Assembly (NCBI RefSeq): GCF_963678635.1
Contig: NC_087069.1
Span: forward strand, 41,439,883-41,503,882
Length of the DNA stretch: 64,000 nucleotides
From: Symsagittifera roscoffensis
Taxonomy: Eukaryota; Xenacoelomorpha; Acoela; Convolutidae
Reading direction: 5' to 3'
A program made the position numbers and the translations under genes. The notes under the pieces are model-generated. The model was not told the DNA's origin and did no database searches. It was given only the letters and a program-made list of their open reading frames with translations. Below are positions 9,755-22,200 of the stretch, piece by piece; position 1 is the stretch's first letter, and every line of letters starts with the position of its first letter.

Positions 9755-9875
9755 ACAGCTGAAGGCTTGGGAGGAGATAGTGATCAGCTCCGATGACGAA
9801 GAAGCACTATTGGAACAGATCACAGTGTCAAAAGTATCTGGATCGGGTACCTCGAGGGCGAAGAACACAAGGTGA
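9685..9875 (+). pseudogene. Conserved C-terminal tail in a shifted frame
   Basis: A third frame encodes NQAKRLQEQREWMRSYEQL and KAWEEIVISSDDEEALLEQ, ending at the TGA at 9873-9875. Arm B carries the matching tail (LQEQREWMLAFQQLNAWEE, IVIRSDDE) on the minus strand near 12,690-12,600, also offset from the frame before it. The tail is a short coiled coil followed by an acidic SDDEE patch. The frame change before it is shared by both arms, so it is either ancestral decay or a real recoding or splice event. Confidence 0.5.
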
Positions 9876-11210
9876 GCCAGTGGCTCAAAAGGAAAATTCT
9901 AGAGTCTTGAGTCTTGAGAGGGAGGGGGCTCGAGCGTGAACTCGGATGAAATCTGGGTTCACGAAAAAGAAATTTTAACAAATGAGATATTGTTATTAAT
10001 ATGCTAGATCTATTATATAAATCAAAATGCTGCATGACGATTTCCTGATTGAATAGGACAAAAGAAATTTTAAATTACCAGCTTAAAAAGCGAGAATTCA
10101 TAGGTGCAGGTGTGTGCAGATTTTGATTGCTGTTTAGCGATAGTGTGAAAATTTTATATGGTTGTGAATTTTGGAAGGTAGATAAACTTAAATCTGCTGC
10201 AAACTTCTGTAAATGACCACTGGCACTGTATCTTGAGTGACACTCGGGCTTCTGGGGATTCACTGACAAAGACAGCACGCGATGAGGACATCGATCTTGA
10301 GTCCGGGGAGTATGTGCCAGTCGGTCATATCTGGAAGTTTGACCTTGAGAGACACGAAAATACGTAATTTTGGAGTGAGGTTTTTATTTTCAAAATTTCG
10401 AATGGAGCCTGTCATGCTCAGTTTTCTCGTACCAACTGAAAACAAAAAGTGAAAAATCAGAACATCCGAATTTACAATTGCGGGAAAATACTCAAGAAAA
10501 ACAGCAGGAAATTGCTATTCGCAATTTCCAGATATAAAATAGGACACGAGTAGAGCTGTCTTATTCCGGAATAGGAAGAGAGATAATAAAGAGAAGAGAG
10601 AACTATTATTCGGAATAAACTAGAGTGAACCTTCAATGGAAAGGTGGACAGCTTGAGTGTCCCAATGGTTCATACAAAAACTCAAATTCTAGAGCCAGAA
10701 CTTACTTCTGTTACCAAAACTGACCAGTATTAAACTTATCTAGTTATATTATCTAATTCTTGAGTTGCTTACCAATTTAATTACTCCTTGTACTCGAGTG
10801 CATCAACATGTGAGTCCCTAATTTAATTTTCTCGAGTGTGTTCTATGATTGTTATGTTGCGATAAGGCGAGTTTTAGGTTGATCCATCTGAAATGGATCA
10901 AAGCTCCACTGTCCAATAAAAAGTAACTTAACGGATTGTTCCAACCCTGTTTTTAACGGCGTTCATGAATTTTGGGTATTTTGAGACCTAAGTATGGGAA
11001 CGTTCTTATTTTCTAGAGTGGGGGGATATTTTGGTAGTAGCCTTTAAGCTGTAACGGTTTCTAGTCTCATGTCACAGGCGAACCGAATTGGCTCCGACCG
11101 TTCTTGAGGTAGAAAAACACAAGAGATAGTGTCCCTGACTCTTGAGCCAATGGTTATAGGGCCTATTTTTCTTAAGCCTCATATGTGACTGAAGTAGGCG
11201 ACTGTTACAC
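9876..11210. repeat. Left non-coding arm of the palindrome
   Basis: No gene is seen here. The stretch is AT-rich and is the inverted, diverged counterpart of 11,256-12,640. Paired landmarks include CACTCGGG near 10,240 with its partner near 12,190, GTCCGGGGA near 10,300 with CCCCGGACTCAAGATCGATG near 12,129, and the block at 11,080-11,170 with its partner at 11,290-11,380. It contains two local palindromes, TTATTCCGGAATAG (about 10,560) and TTATTCGGAATAA (about 10,605). It would be the 3' non-coding end of the element in arm A. Confidence 0.8.
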
Positions 11211-11385
11211 AGCTTCTTCCCGAGACTCTTTCGAATTCTGGAATCCGGAAGAGGATATAACAGTCGCCTACTTAGGACACATTTTAGGCTAAGAAAAATA
11301 GGCCTTATAACCATTGGCTCAAAAGTCAGGGACACTATCTCTTGTGTTTTTCTACCTCATGCAGTCGGAGCAAATTGGGTTCACT
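11086..11385. repeat. Palindrome core joining arms A and B
   Basis: The left sequence ACACAAGAGATAGTGTCCCT and the right sequence AGGGACACTATCTCTTGTGT are perfect inverses. The inverse matches continue through CCAATGGTTATA, GGCCTATTTTTCTTA and AAGTAGGCGACTGTTA. The unpaired centre, about 11,211-11,255, contains GAATTC at 11,233-11,238 flanked by partly inverse CTTCTTCC and GGAAGAGG. On a single strand this would fold into a very long hairpin. Confidence 0.9.
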
Positions 11386-12560
11386 TGCGACAAGAGACTA
11401 CATCCTTAAAGACTACTATTAAAACACCCCTACTCTGTTAGTTCTCCACAGTTAGGTCTCAAAATACCTAAAACAAGCAAACGCCATTAAAAGCAGCGTT
11501 GGAAGCTTAAGCATACGTTTATTGGACAGCGGACCTTCGATCCATTTCAGATTGTTCAACCCAAAAACTCACCGTACCTCAATATAATCACATAAAATTC
11601 GCTCAAGAAGTTTAAATTAGATATTTTAATACCAACACGACTTCTAGAATTGGGTATCTAATAATTGCAAAGCAACTCTAGATTTGATTTAAAGCAATTG
11701 AGTTTAACTCGAGAAGAAGTTTCGAATAAGTAATTTTTAATTCAACAAGAAGTTTTATTCTCTGGAACATTGGGCAGCTTCAGCTTTCCACCTTCCCACT
11801 CAAATGATACTCTTGTCCAATCAATCGTTCTTGTTTAATTCTCTTCCTGAACTCTCGATTCTCTATCAGGAACAAAATAGCTCTACTCGTATCGAAATAC
11901 TTCGGTAAAATTGCGAACAGCAATTTTACTCTCGTATTTTTTAGCGACTTTCCCCCAGTTCTAACTCAAATCTTCTGTTCTATTTAGCTCGAATTTTCAG
12001 TTGTCGCGAGAAACTTAAGCATGACCGGCTCAGTTCGAAATTCTAAAAAATTACTTTCGTCCCCAAAATCAAGGTTAAACTTCTAACTAAAGGTCAAACT
12101 CTCAATTATGACCGAATGGCACATTTTCCCCGGACTCAAGATCGATGTCCTCATCGCGCGTCGTCGTCATGTCAGTGAGCCGCAAGAATGTTGAGTGCGT
12201 CTCAAGATACAGTTCCAGTGGTCATTTACAGAAGTTTTCAGCAGATTCAACTTTATACATCCCCACAATTCACAGTCATGCAAAATTGTCAAATAAGCTA
12301 AACAGAAATCAAAATCTGCCTCCACCTGTGCCCTGAACTCCAGCTTTATAAGCTATCCTTTCAAAAAAATTTTGTTCAACCCAGTCAGTAAAATTTCATG
12401 CTGCATTAAGATTTATATAAACAGACATAGTATATTAATAACATTATATTAAATGTTAAAACTTCTTTTCCATGCCCTCAAAAGTTATCTGAGTTCACAC
12501 TCAAGCCCCATTACTTTCCACACTCAAGACTCAAGAACCAATCCCTGAGCATCCCGCACA
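11256..12560. repeat. Right non-coding arm of the palindrome
   Basis: Inverted counterpart of 9,876-11,210 and the 3' non-coding end of the minus-strand element copy (arm B). No gene is seen. Short open frames on both arms (for example at 12,145-12,336, containing SRYSSSGHLQKFSAD, and its inverse at 10,278-10,075, containing SRYSASGHLQKFAAD) are similar to each other. They are in opposite sense to the element's genes, so they are probably shadows of conserved DNA rather than a gene. Confidence 0.75.
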
Positions 12561-12700
12561 ACTCACCCCCCCCCCCCCCGTCTTCGAGGTACTGGGTCCA
12601 GACGCACTCGACACAGTGATTTACCTCGTTAATTACTTCTCATCATCGGATCTGATCACAATCTCCTCCCATGCATTCAGCTGTTGAAAGGCTAGCATCC

Positions 12701-12792
12701 ATTCCCTTTGCTCTTGCAAACTTCTCGCTGGATTTGGACTCTCAAAATTCCCTTTGCTCTTGCAAACTTCTCGCTGGATTTGGACTCTCGGT
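12701..12792. repeat. Two-copy 46-bp tandem repeat inside arm B
   Basis: ATTCCCTTTGCTCTTGCAAA and the sequence after it are repeated head to tail, starting at 12,701 and 12,747. The period is 46 bp, so it shifts the reading frame. It is absent from arm A. Confidence 0.9.
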
Positions 12793-13689
12793 TCAAGCCA
12801 ATAGAGTTATGCAAGCTGAACCTCACATTCTTTGCCAGGTTCTCTTCCAGTATTGTTTCCTTCGCCTTGGTATTATCCTTAGACACCCTGCCAACCCTTT
12901 TCCAGCCCGTGGTTATCCCGCTACGGTGGGTGAGTAGAGGTCTCTTGAAGGCTTCCGGCCCTATCTCTGCCATTGATTGACGATACTCCTTCTGCTGTTT
13001 CTTCATGTGATTCTTCGTCGAAGCATATAGCCAAAAAATTAGTGTCGCCCGAAACCATGAGAAGAATCGTATGCAACTCCACACAAGCCTCACCTCCATG
13101 GGTACAGCGAACACTTCGCACGCAGTCTCAAACAACTCGAGCCTCCTGCTATAGTCAATGGCATGTATCGTCTCCACTGCTGGTGCCTTCGACTCTCGTT
13201 ATTTCGTTACATTCTCATCAATCCATCCTAGCGCCAACATCAAGCTCACCACGAAAAGAGTGACCTTTTGTTGATGGTCAGGTAACCCTATCGACCGAAT
13301 GTCCTCGACATCCCATATCAAGCACAGGTTTGACTGCTGTGTATACCACACCGTCTGTGCCAGACAATGACATGGGTATTCTCCGTGAGTCAAATTGATG
13401 CTTCGGTGGTTACGCACTCCAGAAGCATCGATCAAAGGCTCAAACTCCATCATTTCTGCATGTGTCACGTCATTTTCATCCACAGCTTGTGTTTTGCTTG
13501 TTGCCTTCCCGATCGCCTCCCTCTCGAAGTCACTAGTGTTCTCCTTTTCTAAACTCAAGTGTTTCTTTCCCGAGATCTCACTCACGTCCTCCCTACGATC
13601 CTCTAGCACCGCTCACAGCGTCTTCCGTAACAACCGATTCGATTGATGTGACATTCGCACCAAGCGCACGCACTTGGGCATCGAGAAAG

Positions 13690-13695
13690 ACTTGT
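13690..13695. mobile_element. Left 6-bp target-site duplication of the 48-kb insertion
   Basis: ACTTGT lies immediately outside the left terminal AG. The matching CCTTGT lies just outside the right end at 61,728-61,733 (5 of 6 identical). Fusing the flanks at one copy restores the coding run L-M-D-K-S-F-S-M-P, equivalent to L-I-D-K-A-F-S-V-P in arm A. Confidence 0.9.
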
Positions 13696-13862
13696 AGTAG
13701 AAAAAGAGTGAGCTGATCAGGGAGGGGAGGGGGCTCGGGGTGCCAGCGGTGTACCATGTTTTAAGATAAGGATTAGATTTCCTAGGCATTAAGATAGGCA
13801 AGGGTTTTTCTATGTTTTAGGATAGGTTTTACCAAAGGTTTGAGATGGTGAGTTTCAGAAAA
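13696..13862 (+). repeat. Left terminal inverted repeat
   Basis: It starts AGTAGAAAAAGAGTGAGCTG and matches the complement of 61,727-61,541 through GGGTGCCAGCGG, CCATGTTTTA, GGATTAGATTTCCTA and GGTTTGAGATGGT, with indels. Inside it, a motif close to TTAAGATAGG recurs at spacings of about 25-30 bp. Confidence 0.88.
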
Positions 13863-16800
13863 CTTTTTGGCGCCTGAGTTTTTTGGAGCTCGATTTTGCC
13901 GATACTTGCCTTTCTTAGCTAAATTCTAACTTCTACGATTTGTGATATGTAAGGGCTATCTTGTCTTACGAAACGTCGGTATGGTAAAATTCAGATGAAA
14001 TGTTTCAGAAAGCTTTTTGAAAATTTTTAAAATTTTGCTTGCATGTTTATCTTGAAAAAGTTTTTTATCTTGAAAAATCGAAAAAACAAAAAAGTTTTTT
14101 TTTGGATGGTAAGTTTCAGATGGTAAGTTTCGACGAAATTAAGTTTCGATTTAGAGTATGGGTTCATAAATGATTTATATGAAAATATTTATATTCCCTC
14201 AGGTTATCTGGGGAAAACTGACACGAGGGGGTTATCTTTAACAGGTTATTTATTCCACTCCACGGGATATCAAGGGAATCTTGACAAATCCTCACGGATG
14301 ATTACTTTGCTAAAAATGACTAAAAATGGGATATTTTTTTCTCAAAGTATACTAGATTCTGGATGAAATTCAACAAAATCTTCTTCATAACAGATGATTT
14401 TTAGTGTGTTGCTTTTACAACTTAATTTTCATAATTTTGTTGTAGAATTTTTCTAAGATTTAAGGTTCTTCTTAATTCCTGCATTATACATGTTTTCACT
14501 ATTGAACTCACTTTGCAAGAAAATTTAGTCAGAGCTGGGGAAATAAGGAGGAAAAAAGTATCAATTGAATAAACAATTTGCTGGCAGAGATGAAATAGAA
14601 CTGTTAATTTCTGATTATTTCTTTACATGCTTTCCTTTAGCTTCCCTTATGCATTTGCTACATTAAAATATATAAAAAACAAACAACACTTGAGATCATA
14701 ATTCTAAATTTTCTTGCAAAACAATTAGTAAATCGCTTTTTTTTCTTGTTTTTTGCAAAAACTTTTTCAAAAATATTCAACTGAGAAAAAATTGTTGCTA
14801 ATTAAAGCAATCAAAAGCACATGCAAAAAATAAAAAAAAAACAAAAGTTGAATTTTTACGTTGGTTTTGAGAACAAAATAGGAGCATCTCTATTAGTTAA
14901 TAATCTGAAAACCTTCGGAAATGGAAACACGCAAAGGAACCTTGTTCCTAACTTCTACAATAAATAAAAACTTCTAAAACAACGCTTCTCAGAAAAATTA
15001 CTTTCAAAAAGGAACTCAAGGTACAAATTGTAACAATTGAGTATTTTGCGAAATAAATTAAGCAAGAACTCTATAGTTCTTTCTAATTTTCGAATTGAAA
15101 AAAATTGAAGCTAACAAGAACAGAATCTTTACTGCATGTCTATTTGAAAGTTTTCAAAATAAAATTTATGTAATCAACATCTGCGTCTGCTAAAGTATCA
15201 GCTTAATTACAAAATTCGGCAAGCTCCATATTACTTTGTCTAAAAACCTTTTGTCATCAATTTTTTTGATTTTTTTAACCGAAAATAATGTAACATAGAT
15301 CCTGAAAGCGAATTTATGCTTTGATTTATGTATCATCTTCCAAAAGATGTCGGATTTGAGTTTAATTCCCTAGAAATATTCCCAAAACATCTGAATTTTC
15401 ATATAAATTTACTTAATACTGGATTTTATTATATTGGATAATGTGGATAATCTTGGATTTTTTCTCAAGATATAAATTATAAGCTAAATCTTAGTAAAAT
15501 TATCTCAAAACGACTAACTGATTAAAAATTTTTTTCTATCTAAATTTAGTGTTTATTCAGTTTCTGCGTCATCTACTATCCTCCAGCTTGATCCAACCTT
15601 TTAAAATTTTACTTAAAAACTGAATTTTTAATAGAAAATGTATAATTTCAAACAACTTTCAAAAATCTCAAGCACAATTAAAACCATAAGTCCTTTGCTA
15701 GGAAACTTCAAACATTTTGCTCAACCTGATATCTGTTTGTTGCTGTTTCAACCCTGAATTTCTAATTTGAAGTAAGTTTTTGGCTGAGAATTATGTATAA
15801 TATTATCTTGGAACTTTCAAATTTAAAAAAAAACGTATATTTTTTCATCTTTTCCAGGTCAGTTATCAATTTCTTTTATGAACCAGAAGAAAACCATAAT
15901 TCTTAGTAAATCAGTACTTTTATCTGCTTAACAACGCACTACCTTATGAACAAGCACTAAACAAGTAAAACTTTAAAATGATAACTAGGCATAACTTTTC
16001 AATTAGTCAATGTTTTATAAATATCGAGTTTTCTACAATTTTTTAACAAATACTTATTGTTTCATTAGCGTAATTTATGCAATTTTTCTACAAATTTATC
16101 CTTACAAAGTCTCCGAAAGCTTGCATCCAAATTTAGTTTTTTCTATAGAATAAAGGTTTTTGGATTGAGTTTCAATAGAATTTTCACGACAATTTGACCT
16201 CAATTATTGCTGGTTTTATTGTCAATCAGAACCTTTGAATAAAAAAATGACAGATAAAGTTTTAAGATAAATAAAAAAATGAGATGAATTAAAATGAAAG
16301 AATTGATATGAATTTTTTCTAGAACTTTTTCAAATTTTTTGTCTAGACTTTTCAGATTCAGTGAGAATTTGGATTCATAGTATTTATCCTATAATTGTAA
16401 TTAAAAATTTTTAATTTTACCTTCTCTTGGGGTGTGTTTGGAGACTGTTGGGCACATAATTTAACGATATACTGACAAGAAGAATGATTCTTCCTGATAT
16501 GATTAGTGAGTTCATCGTTGCTATTTAGAAATATGAAGGTTACAATTAGAACCTTTTAAAACGCCACAGCGCTTACGATGTCCTGATGCATGTAAGCAAG
16601 TGTATTTTCTGCCTCATTCAAGACATGCAACTCTTTCAGTTCTATTCAGTGGTGGCATCTCAAAAAAGAATAAATGGTAGATTTAGAATGTCCCAAAGTT
16701 TTAGATAAAAAGAGTTTAATACCCTCAAAAAAAATATAAAAGTAAGCAAAAACAGCAAATTTCTTAACCAATTGATCCTAACATGAACAAAAATAAAAAT

Positions 16801-17889
16801 GAATTTTACCCTGTTTAGCCAAGCTGAAATAAAAATCCTCTAATCTATCCATGAAGTTTTCAAAAATTTTGATATCAACTAACCAGAATCGAGTATTCCT
16901 TCACAGATATTGTTTGTGGTATTAACCAATCAGAATGAAGTATTCACAGATTGTAAAAGTTTATAAATCAGAAAAAATTTCCAATTATTGAAATTTAATG
17001 AGTTTTTTTTCTACATAACTAAAAAATAGAAATGACACCAAAATGAGATAAATGAGATTACTTGTCTGGGTTATATTTTTTGGTACTCAATTCAAACTTT
17101 GAAACTTGGGTCAAAATTCTGTAAATTTGTTCTGTTTCTAACCAGTGAAAAGAGAAATTACCAAAATATACAGTTTCCTTGTTTTCTTTTTGGTATATTG
17201 TAATTTAAACAACCGAAAGTATTTAAATTTGGAAATTCGATTAAAAGACAATCTGACAAATCTAGATTTTGCATTTGTATCAAACTCAAAACAGTACCCA
17301 AAATGATGTTCCTTATCTTCAATTTTTTGTTTCATATGCTCTTCCAATGTTTAGTTTTTTACTGATTGACCACTCAATCTGAAAAAACTCTTCTAAATAA
17401 AAACACTATTGATGATTTTTTGCAGTACTCTTCTTCTCTGATATATATCCATCTTTATAACAAAACAATTGAACTTTCTGTTTCTCTACAAGTTATAACT
17501 AATACAATCTCCATCAACGTTTTCTGTCCAACACTCCTGTAGTTTTTTGTTGTAGTTCAAAATTAAAATCTTATGAACGTCCATTTCAACCATTGAAAAT
17601 GCGTTTGACAAAAACAGATTTCTTACTGAAATTAACAAAGAAACTTTAAAAACTCGAATTGTTGTTTCATTTTAAATTTATTTTGTAATCACCATAAAAT
17701 GTTTTCCCACATTTAGAGTCTAATGTTTAGGAAACTTATGTAGCTAATCAAAATGTCAAGTTAAGGTAAATAAAAATGAAAACAACCAATGAAATACAGA
17801 AATACAAAAATTTTTGATAAGGTTTTCAACTACATTCGTGTTTGTAATTTTGTTCGAATTAGACAAAATTTACTTAAGTTGAGATAAAA
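13863..17889. other. AT-rich stretch without recognisable genes
   Basis: No open frame with sequence character is seen on either strand; the longest, about 69 codons on the minus strand at 17,347-17,138, is Lys/Phe-rich and looks like chance. Homopolymeric A and T runs are common. A CCAATCAGAATG motif at about 16,925 matches the motif array seen upstream of the PolB genes. Left-end Polinton genes would be expected here but cannot be found. Confidence 0.6.
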
Positions 17890-19060
17890 ACAGTAAATAA
17901 AATAAGTTTTTCTGAAAATAATTAAACAAATACAGGAAATCAGCTGATAATTGCTTAAAGTTTCATTTCAATTTCGATTAAATTGTCTGTTTTGTCTCAG
18001 TTATCCTCAGATATCCTAGCTCTAAATGTACACTTCAGTGAGGAAAAAGTGTTTTGAGCTAATAATATTTCAATTACCAAACATAGAAAACATCACAAAT
18101 CATTACTGAGGCTTACAACTATCAACAAACATAAGGTTTGCCAAAATTGGGACAGTTCTTTCAATTCATAGGCAACTTGTTTCATTGCTTCATTCTCTTT
18201 CGCTGCGAAGAGACGAATCCGAATGTGGGGCGGCTTGTTCACATTGTATTGTACTGCTTGTTCGTGACACAAGCTTGTCTTCTATAGTAAGTTGCCGTGT
18301 CTCACATTTTGTTGCAGTTGTCAAGATCCTGATCCATAGTTGATTTTTTGCGAGAAGTGAGTTCCAATATAGTATTGAGTCCATGGTTTCCAGTATCGTG
18401 AATAAAAGTATTCAAAATTGCCGATAATGCTTATCCATTTTTTTAAAAATAGACTTGTTGGCACTTTTCAAATCGTCCCAAATCGTTGATTTTTAAAAGT
18501 TGAAAGCAGAGTTCAAAATAAAATTTCCCCTTGTAGGAATTTTGGAATCACACAAATTTTGGAATCACACGTTTGATTTTTTGAGAATTCAATAGAATTG
18601 GGACTAGTGTCTTTTCTTGAGTAAATTTTTGTTTAGCAAAGTACGTTTTTGAGAATTCAATATAATTGGGACTGGTATCTTTTCTTGAGTACATTTTTGA
18701 AGAGCAAACTGATGAAGAGAAATGAGAAAAATGATTTTGAGATTAAATGAAAATGGAAGTAAATAGTATGACTCATCATGGTTTCCATAAAGGGAAGTAG
18801 CACCAAAAATGGAATGTTTTATAAGAAATTTCAAATTCAAAATTTTGTAGGCGTTATTTTTACTATATAAATCCTAATTCTGAGTATAAATCCTTGTTCT
18901 AGATGGCTGCTGCTATGTGTCAAGCTCGTCACAGCTTCCAATCAGATTATTTTAAAAAATCGCTATTTATTTCCGTTTCAAGTGATTTTTACGAAAACTA
19001 CAAGTGGCACATGATTATTGCGTCTCCATCCACAACTCTTTATGTTCTTTGGAGAATTGA
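17890..19060. repeat. Detached fragment of the PolB-associated module
   Basis: This matches 52,068-52,720 and 45,810-46,390 (for example TTTGAGCTAATAATATTTCA near 18,054, AATCGTTGATTTTTAAAAGT near 18,480, and a block ending TTCTTTGGAGAATTG near 19,056). It includes a decayed copy of the minus-strand small gene best preserved at 52,710-52,150 (TMDQDLDN region). It lies just upstream of the protease gene, about 27 kb from the other copies. Confidence 0.8.
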
Positions 19061-19272
19061 ATCAGTTGTTTAGATTTCACACGTTTTATTTATTTTGTTC
19101 AGCTTCACTTGATCATTCGAAGGATTTATTGGAAGTTTGAACTTCATCAACTGGACAACTGTAAAATATTCAGTGAATACATCAAAACAACATCAGTTTA
19201 CTCAACAATCCATTTGATTCTATAAGATTTTTGTTAAACTAGCCACCAATACTTTAACTCTTAACTACAATC

Positions 19273-22200
19273 ATGTCAACTATCTCAGTTTCGTTTCCCA
19301 TCCAGTTCATTATCATTTTGTGCTCGTTTGCAGGTTCCTTGACAAAAAATATTAATGAAAGAAACAATACCAAAGCTCTGTTCAGTTTTTCGGGGCCGAT
19401 TCAGTCCAAACTGATCGGTGGTTTCAGAAGTAGTGCCAGACCTTTTTTTGTCAAACTTCATGCTGAATTTGGCGCCAATCGCAGAGATTATGAGTTTTGT
19501 GGGGGAGTTGTGATTCACCCCAAATGGGTGTTGACAGCTGCTCATTGCGTTGACCTCAAAAACAGTGAGTTGAATTCACATTTCGAGTCTTTTCTGTTTC
19601 TAAGCCCGAAATTCGTGTTTAATTTTATTTTGAAAAATGAATCATTATCCTCGAATCTGATTTTGTTAGAAATTAGCTCTAGCCAAATCTTGAGTCACAT
19701 TATAATGAGAAGCTTATTCAACAGTTTGGCAATTTTGGGCCGTATAACAGAAAATACCAGAGATTTTTAGTGTTTCGACTTCATGTTGTGACTAAATAGG
19801 CCGAACCACGTCGGTATCATAGTTGACCAAAATTCTGTGGTCGCACAATAATGTAGTAGCCGGACCATTACTCGATCTGAGGGTCTAAACATGAAAACCG
19901 ACAATGAAGTTTATTTTTTGGTAAGTGGATCAATTGAACATCCTCCCCCTAAATGGTCCGATTTGAGATCCGTCACCCAATTGTTGTTCCGACCATTGAA
20001 AATGGGTAGGAACTTTGTATTCTGGTGTGTTTTAGTTTTCAACGCAAAAAGAGGTACCACAAACAATGATCGCACCGGGTTGAGTAATATATCATTTAAA
20101 GCATTTTTCGTCATAACTTGAACCACATTAAATTTTTTCAAAAAGTTTTCAAAGTGTCGAGAAAAATCGGTTTGAAATTTTTTATTTTTGTCTTAACTCG
20201 AGCGAATAAAGCAAACGAGCAGTCTTAAAAACTGAATTATGCCTAATCTATTAAATTTTAATTTTAAGCAAGTAAACCAGTTTATGAACTTTTTTAGTTT
20301 CATTTTGGGAACCAAAAATTTCAAAAACTTTTTCATTTTTTTTTCAGTTTTTCTTGTCATTTTCTGCAAAGTTATTTGTCCAACTTGCTTATATTACTAT
20401 GACTGTCTAATAAGCTTGAAGTACATTTTCACTCTAGAACCTTTTATCCCACCAAGCAGAAAAAAACTACACTTATTAGGAAAAAAAACTTTCTAAACCG
20501 TAGTTTTGCGAAGACTATGGTCGGATCATTCTGTGCTACATTAACCGACTATCCTTTTTTATTTAGATTTGAATCGCTTAGCTCTGCATAAATACTCCAT
20601 TTTGATTGGCTTGAGTTTGCGAAGTTAGAATAATGTTGACACCTTTACCCCAAATACACCTGAAGGGAAAGGATTGAGCTGGCAATAGAGAATAAACTAT
20701 ATATTTTCGGAAAATTGTCGTTTTTTTTTCATTATCTGTTTTGTTCTTCCCAAGTTTTTCAACCAAAGGCAAATTCAAATTCAGCAGTTCTCATGGAAAT
20801 GAACAATTTCTTTTTTTTTTGTTTCTTTTGTTTTTTTTGTGTAATATGGTTTGAAATAACAAACATTATAAAAAAAACGGTACAAAAACACGGTGCAAAA
20901 AACACGGTACTAAAGCTCAGTTTTATAACATTTCAATGATCTTAAAGACGCACTAATCTAATAGTTTTTTTTTTAATTTTGTTAAAACTTTTCTGTTCTT
21001 TTTTGTTTTACTGAAAAGTACTTTAAAAAAACGCTTTTAAAAGATGTTTACCTTATTTTTTAGTTTTTTTTCTAATAACTTTTTCAATCAGCATTTTTGA
21101 CTGTAGTTGTGATTTTCAGCAATTTATTTCGTTCGAAAGTAAAATCTTTACCGAGTTGTTTTTGGCAACCGGGATGAGATGTGTCTAAACTAGACAAAGT
21201 CCCATAGTTGCGATTTTCAGCAATTATCTTTGAACAAAATAAAGAACAAATTGAATGAATTTTCAAAGTATAAGCAAAATTGACTGAAGTAAGAAAAAGT
21301 TACTACTTGAATCAGATTGCAAGTCCCAGCAGTCTTTTGATCAAAACACTTTAAAGTAAAATCGAGCTGGTTAAGAAACAAAGAAAGTATTTCTGAAAAT
21401 ATGAGCAGATAATATCAAAAATCAAAATGTAGAAGTATATTGGCGATATAAACAACCGAAAAAGGCTAGAAAAAGGAGTAATACCTAAAACTGAATCTCC
21501 ATTTTCTTGAAAAACATTCGCTCATCACCGCAAAATCATGAATCCTTCGAGCTTTTTTGAAACTAAAACTAATAAGCCGCAAACTTTAGCTCTTGGCTTT
21601 TACTGAACCATTGCCAAAATTTAAAAAGATTATATGGAGTTTGATATTTTCAAATCGGCACGTTGTCAACATGTAGAAACAGTGAATGAAAACAAACGCG
21701 GTGCAGGTGTTGCTTTCTACGTAAGCGAAGGTATTTCATTTAATAAAGTTAAAGGACTGACTTCAGACAAAATGCAAATTTTTACTATTTTATGCGAAAA
21801 CAGCATAGAGAAAAAATTTCCATTTGTTGTCTATAAAGTACTTCAAATAAGCAGTTGAAAGTTTCTTGATCAATTACAAGCGTATCTGTTCCGAGTAGAA
21901 AATACAGCCTGGAGATATGCACACTATATGTGGAGACATGAATGTTGATGTGTCTAAGTCGACAAGTGAAAAGTGAAAGTACAAGAATAACGAAAAGCAG
22001 CCAGTCGACAATAGATTTTTTTGTTTACCAATTTTTATTGGCTAGTAATGGTAGATCACAACTCTATATCGGATCACGAGGCAGTAGAAATTGAGACACA
22101 ATTTCTGTCTGAGGACAAAATTTTGCTTAAAAAACATAATTTCGATTTTCGGGATAATTGGAACGTTTTGGATAACCATGAGACTTTGCCGAAGTTCAAT

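Larger units (their letters stand above)
12561..13695 (-). pseudogene. Arm B element gene, downstream half
   Basis: Read on the minus strand this starts at the edge of the 48-kb insertion with KSFSMPKCVRLVRMSHQS. It continues through a segment homologous to 8,800-9,149 (SEISGKKHLSLEKENTSDFE, LTHGEYPCHCLAQTVWYTQQ) and then the basic segment (FETACEVFAVPMEVRLVWS, FKRPLLTHRSGITTGWKRVG). It reads through the point where arm A is frameshifted, but has its own lesions: frameshifts near 13,610 and 13,200, a TAA where arm A has Tyr (K-Y-R), and a duplicated 46-bp block. The acidic tail (SDDE) appears near 12,640. A C-homopolymer of about 15 nt near 12,567-12,581 follows the tail. Confidence 0.75.

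Noticed and set aside
11086..11385. A rho-independent-type terminator at the palindrome centre
   Set aside because: The arms extend for kilobases and coincide with inverse gene copies; it is a large inverted repeat, not a terminator.
13863..17889. Polinton integrase or capsid genes at the left end
   Set aside because: Searched by eye on both strands; no integrase zinc finger or DDE core, ATPase P-loop or capsid-like frame could be supported.
19285..19545. Minus-strand open frame opposite protease exon 1
   Set aside because: A shadow of a strongly supported coding exon on the plus strand.
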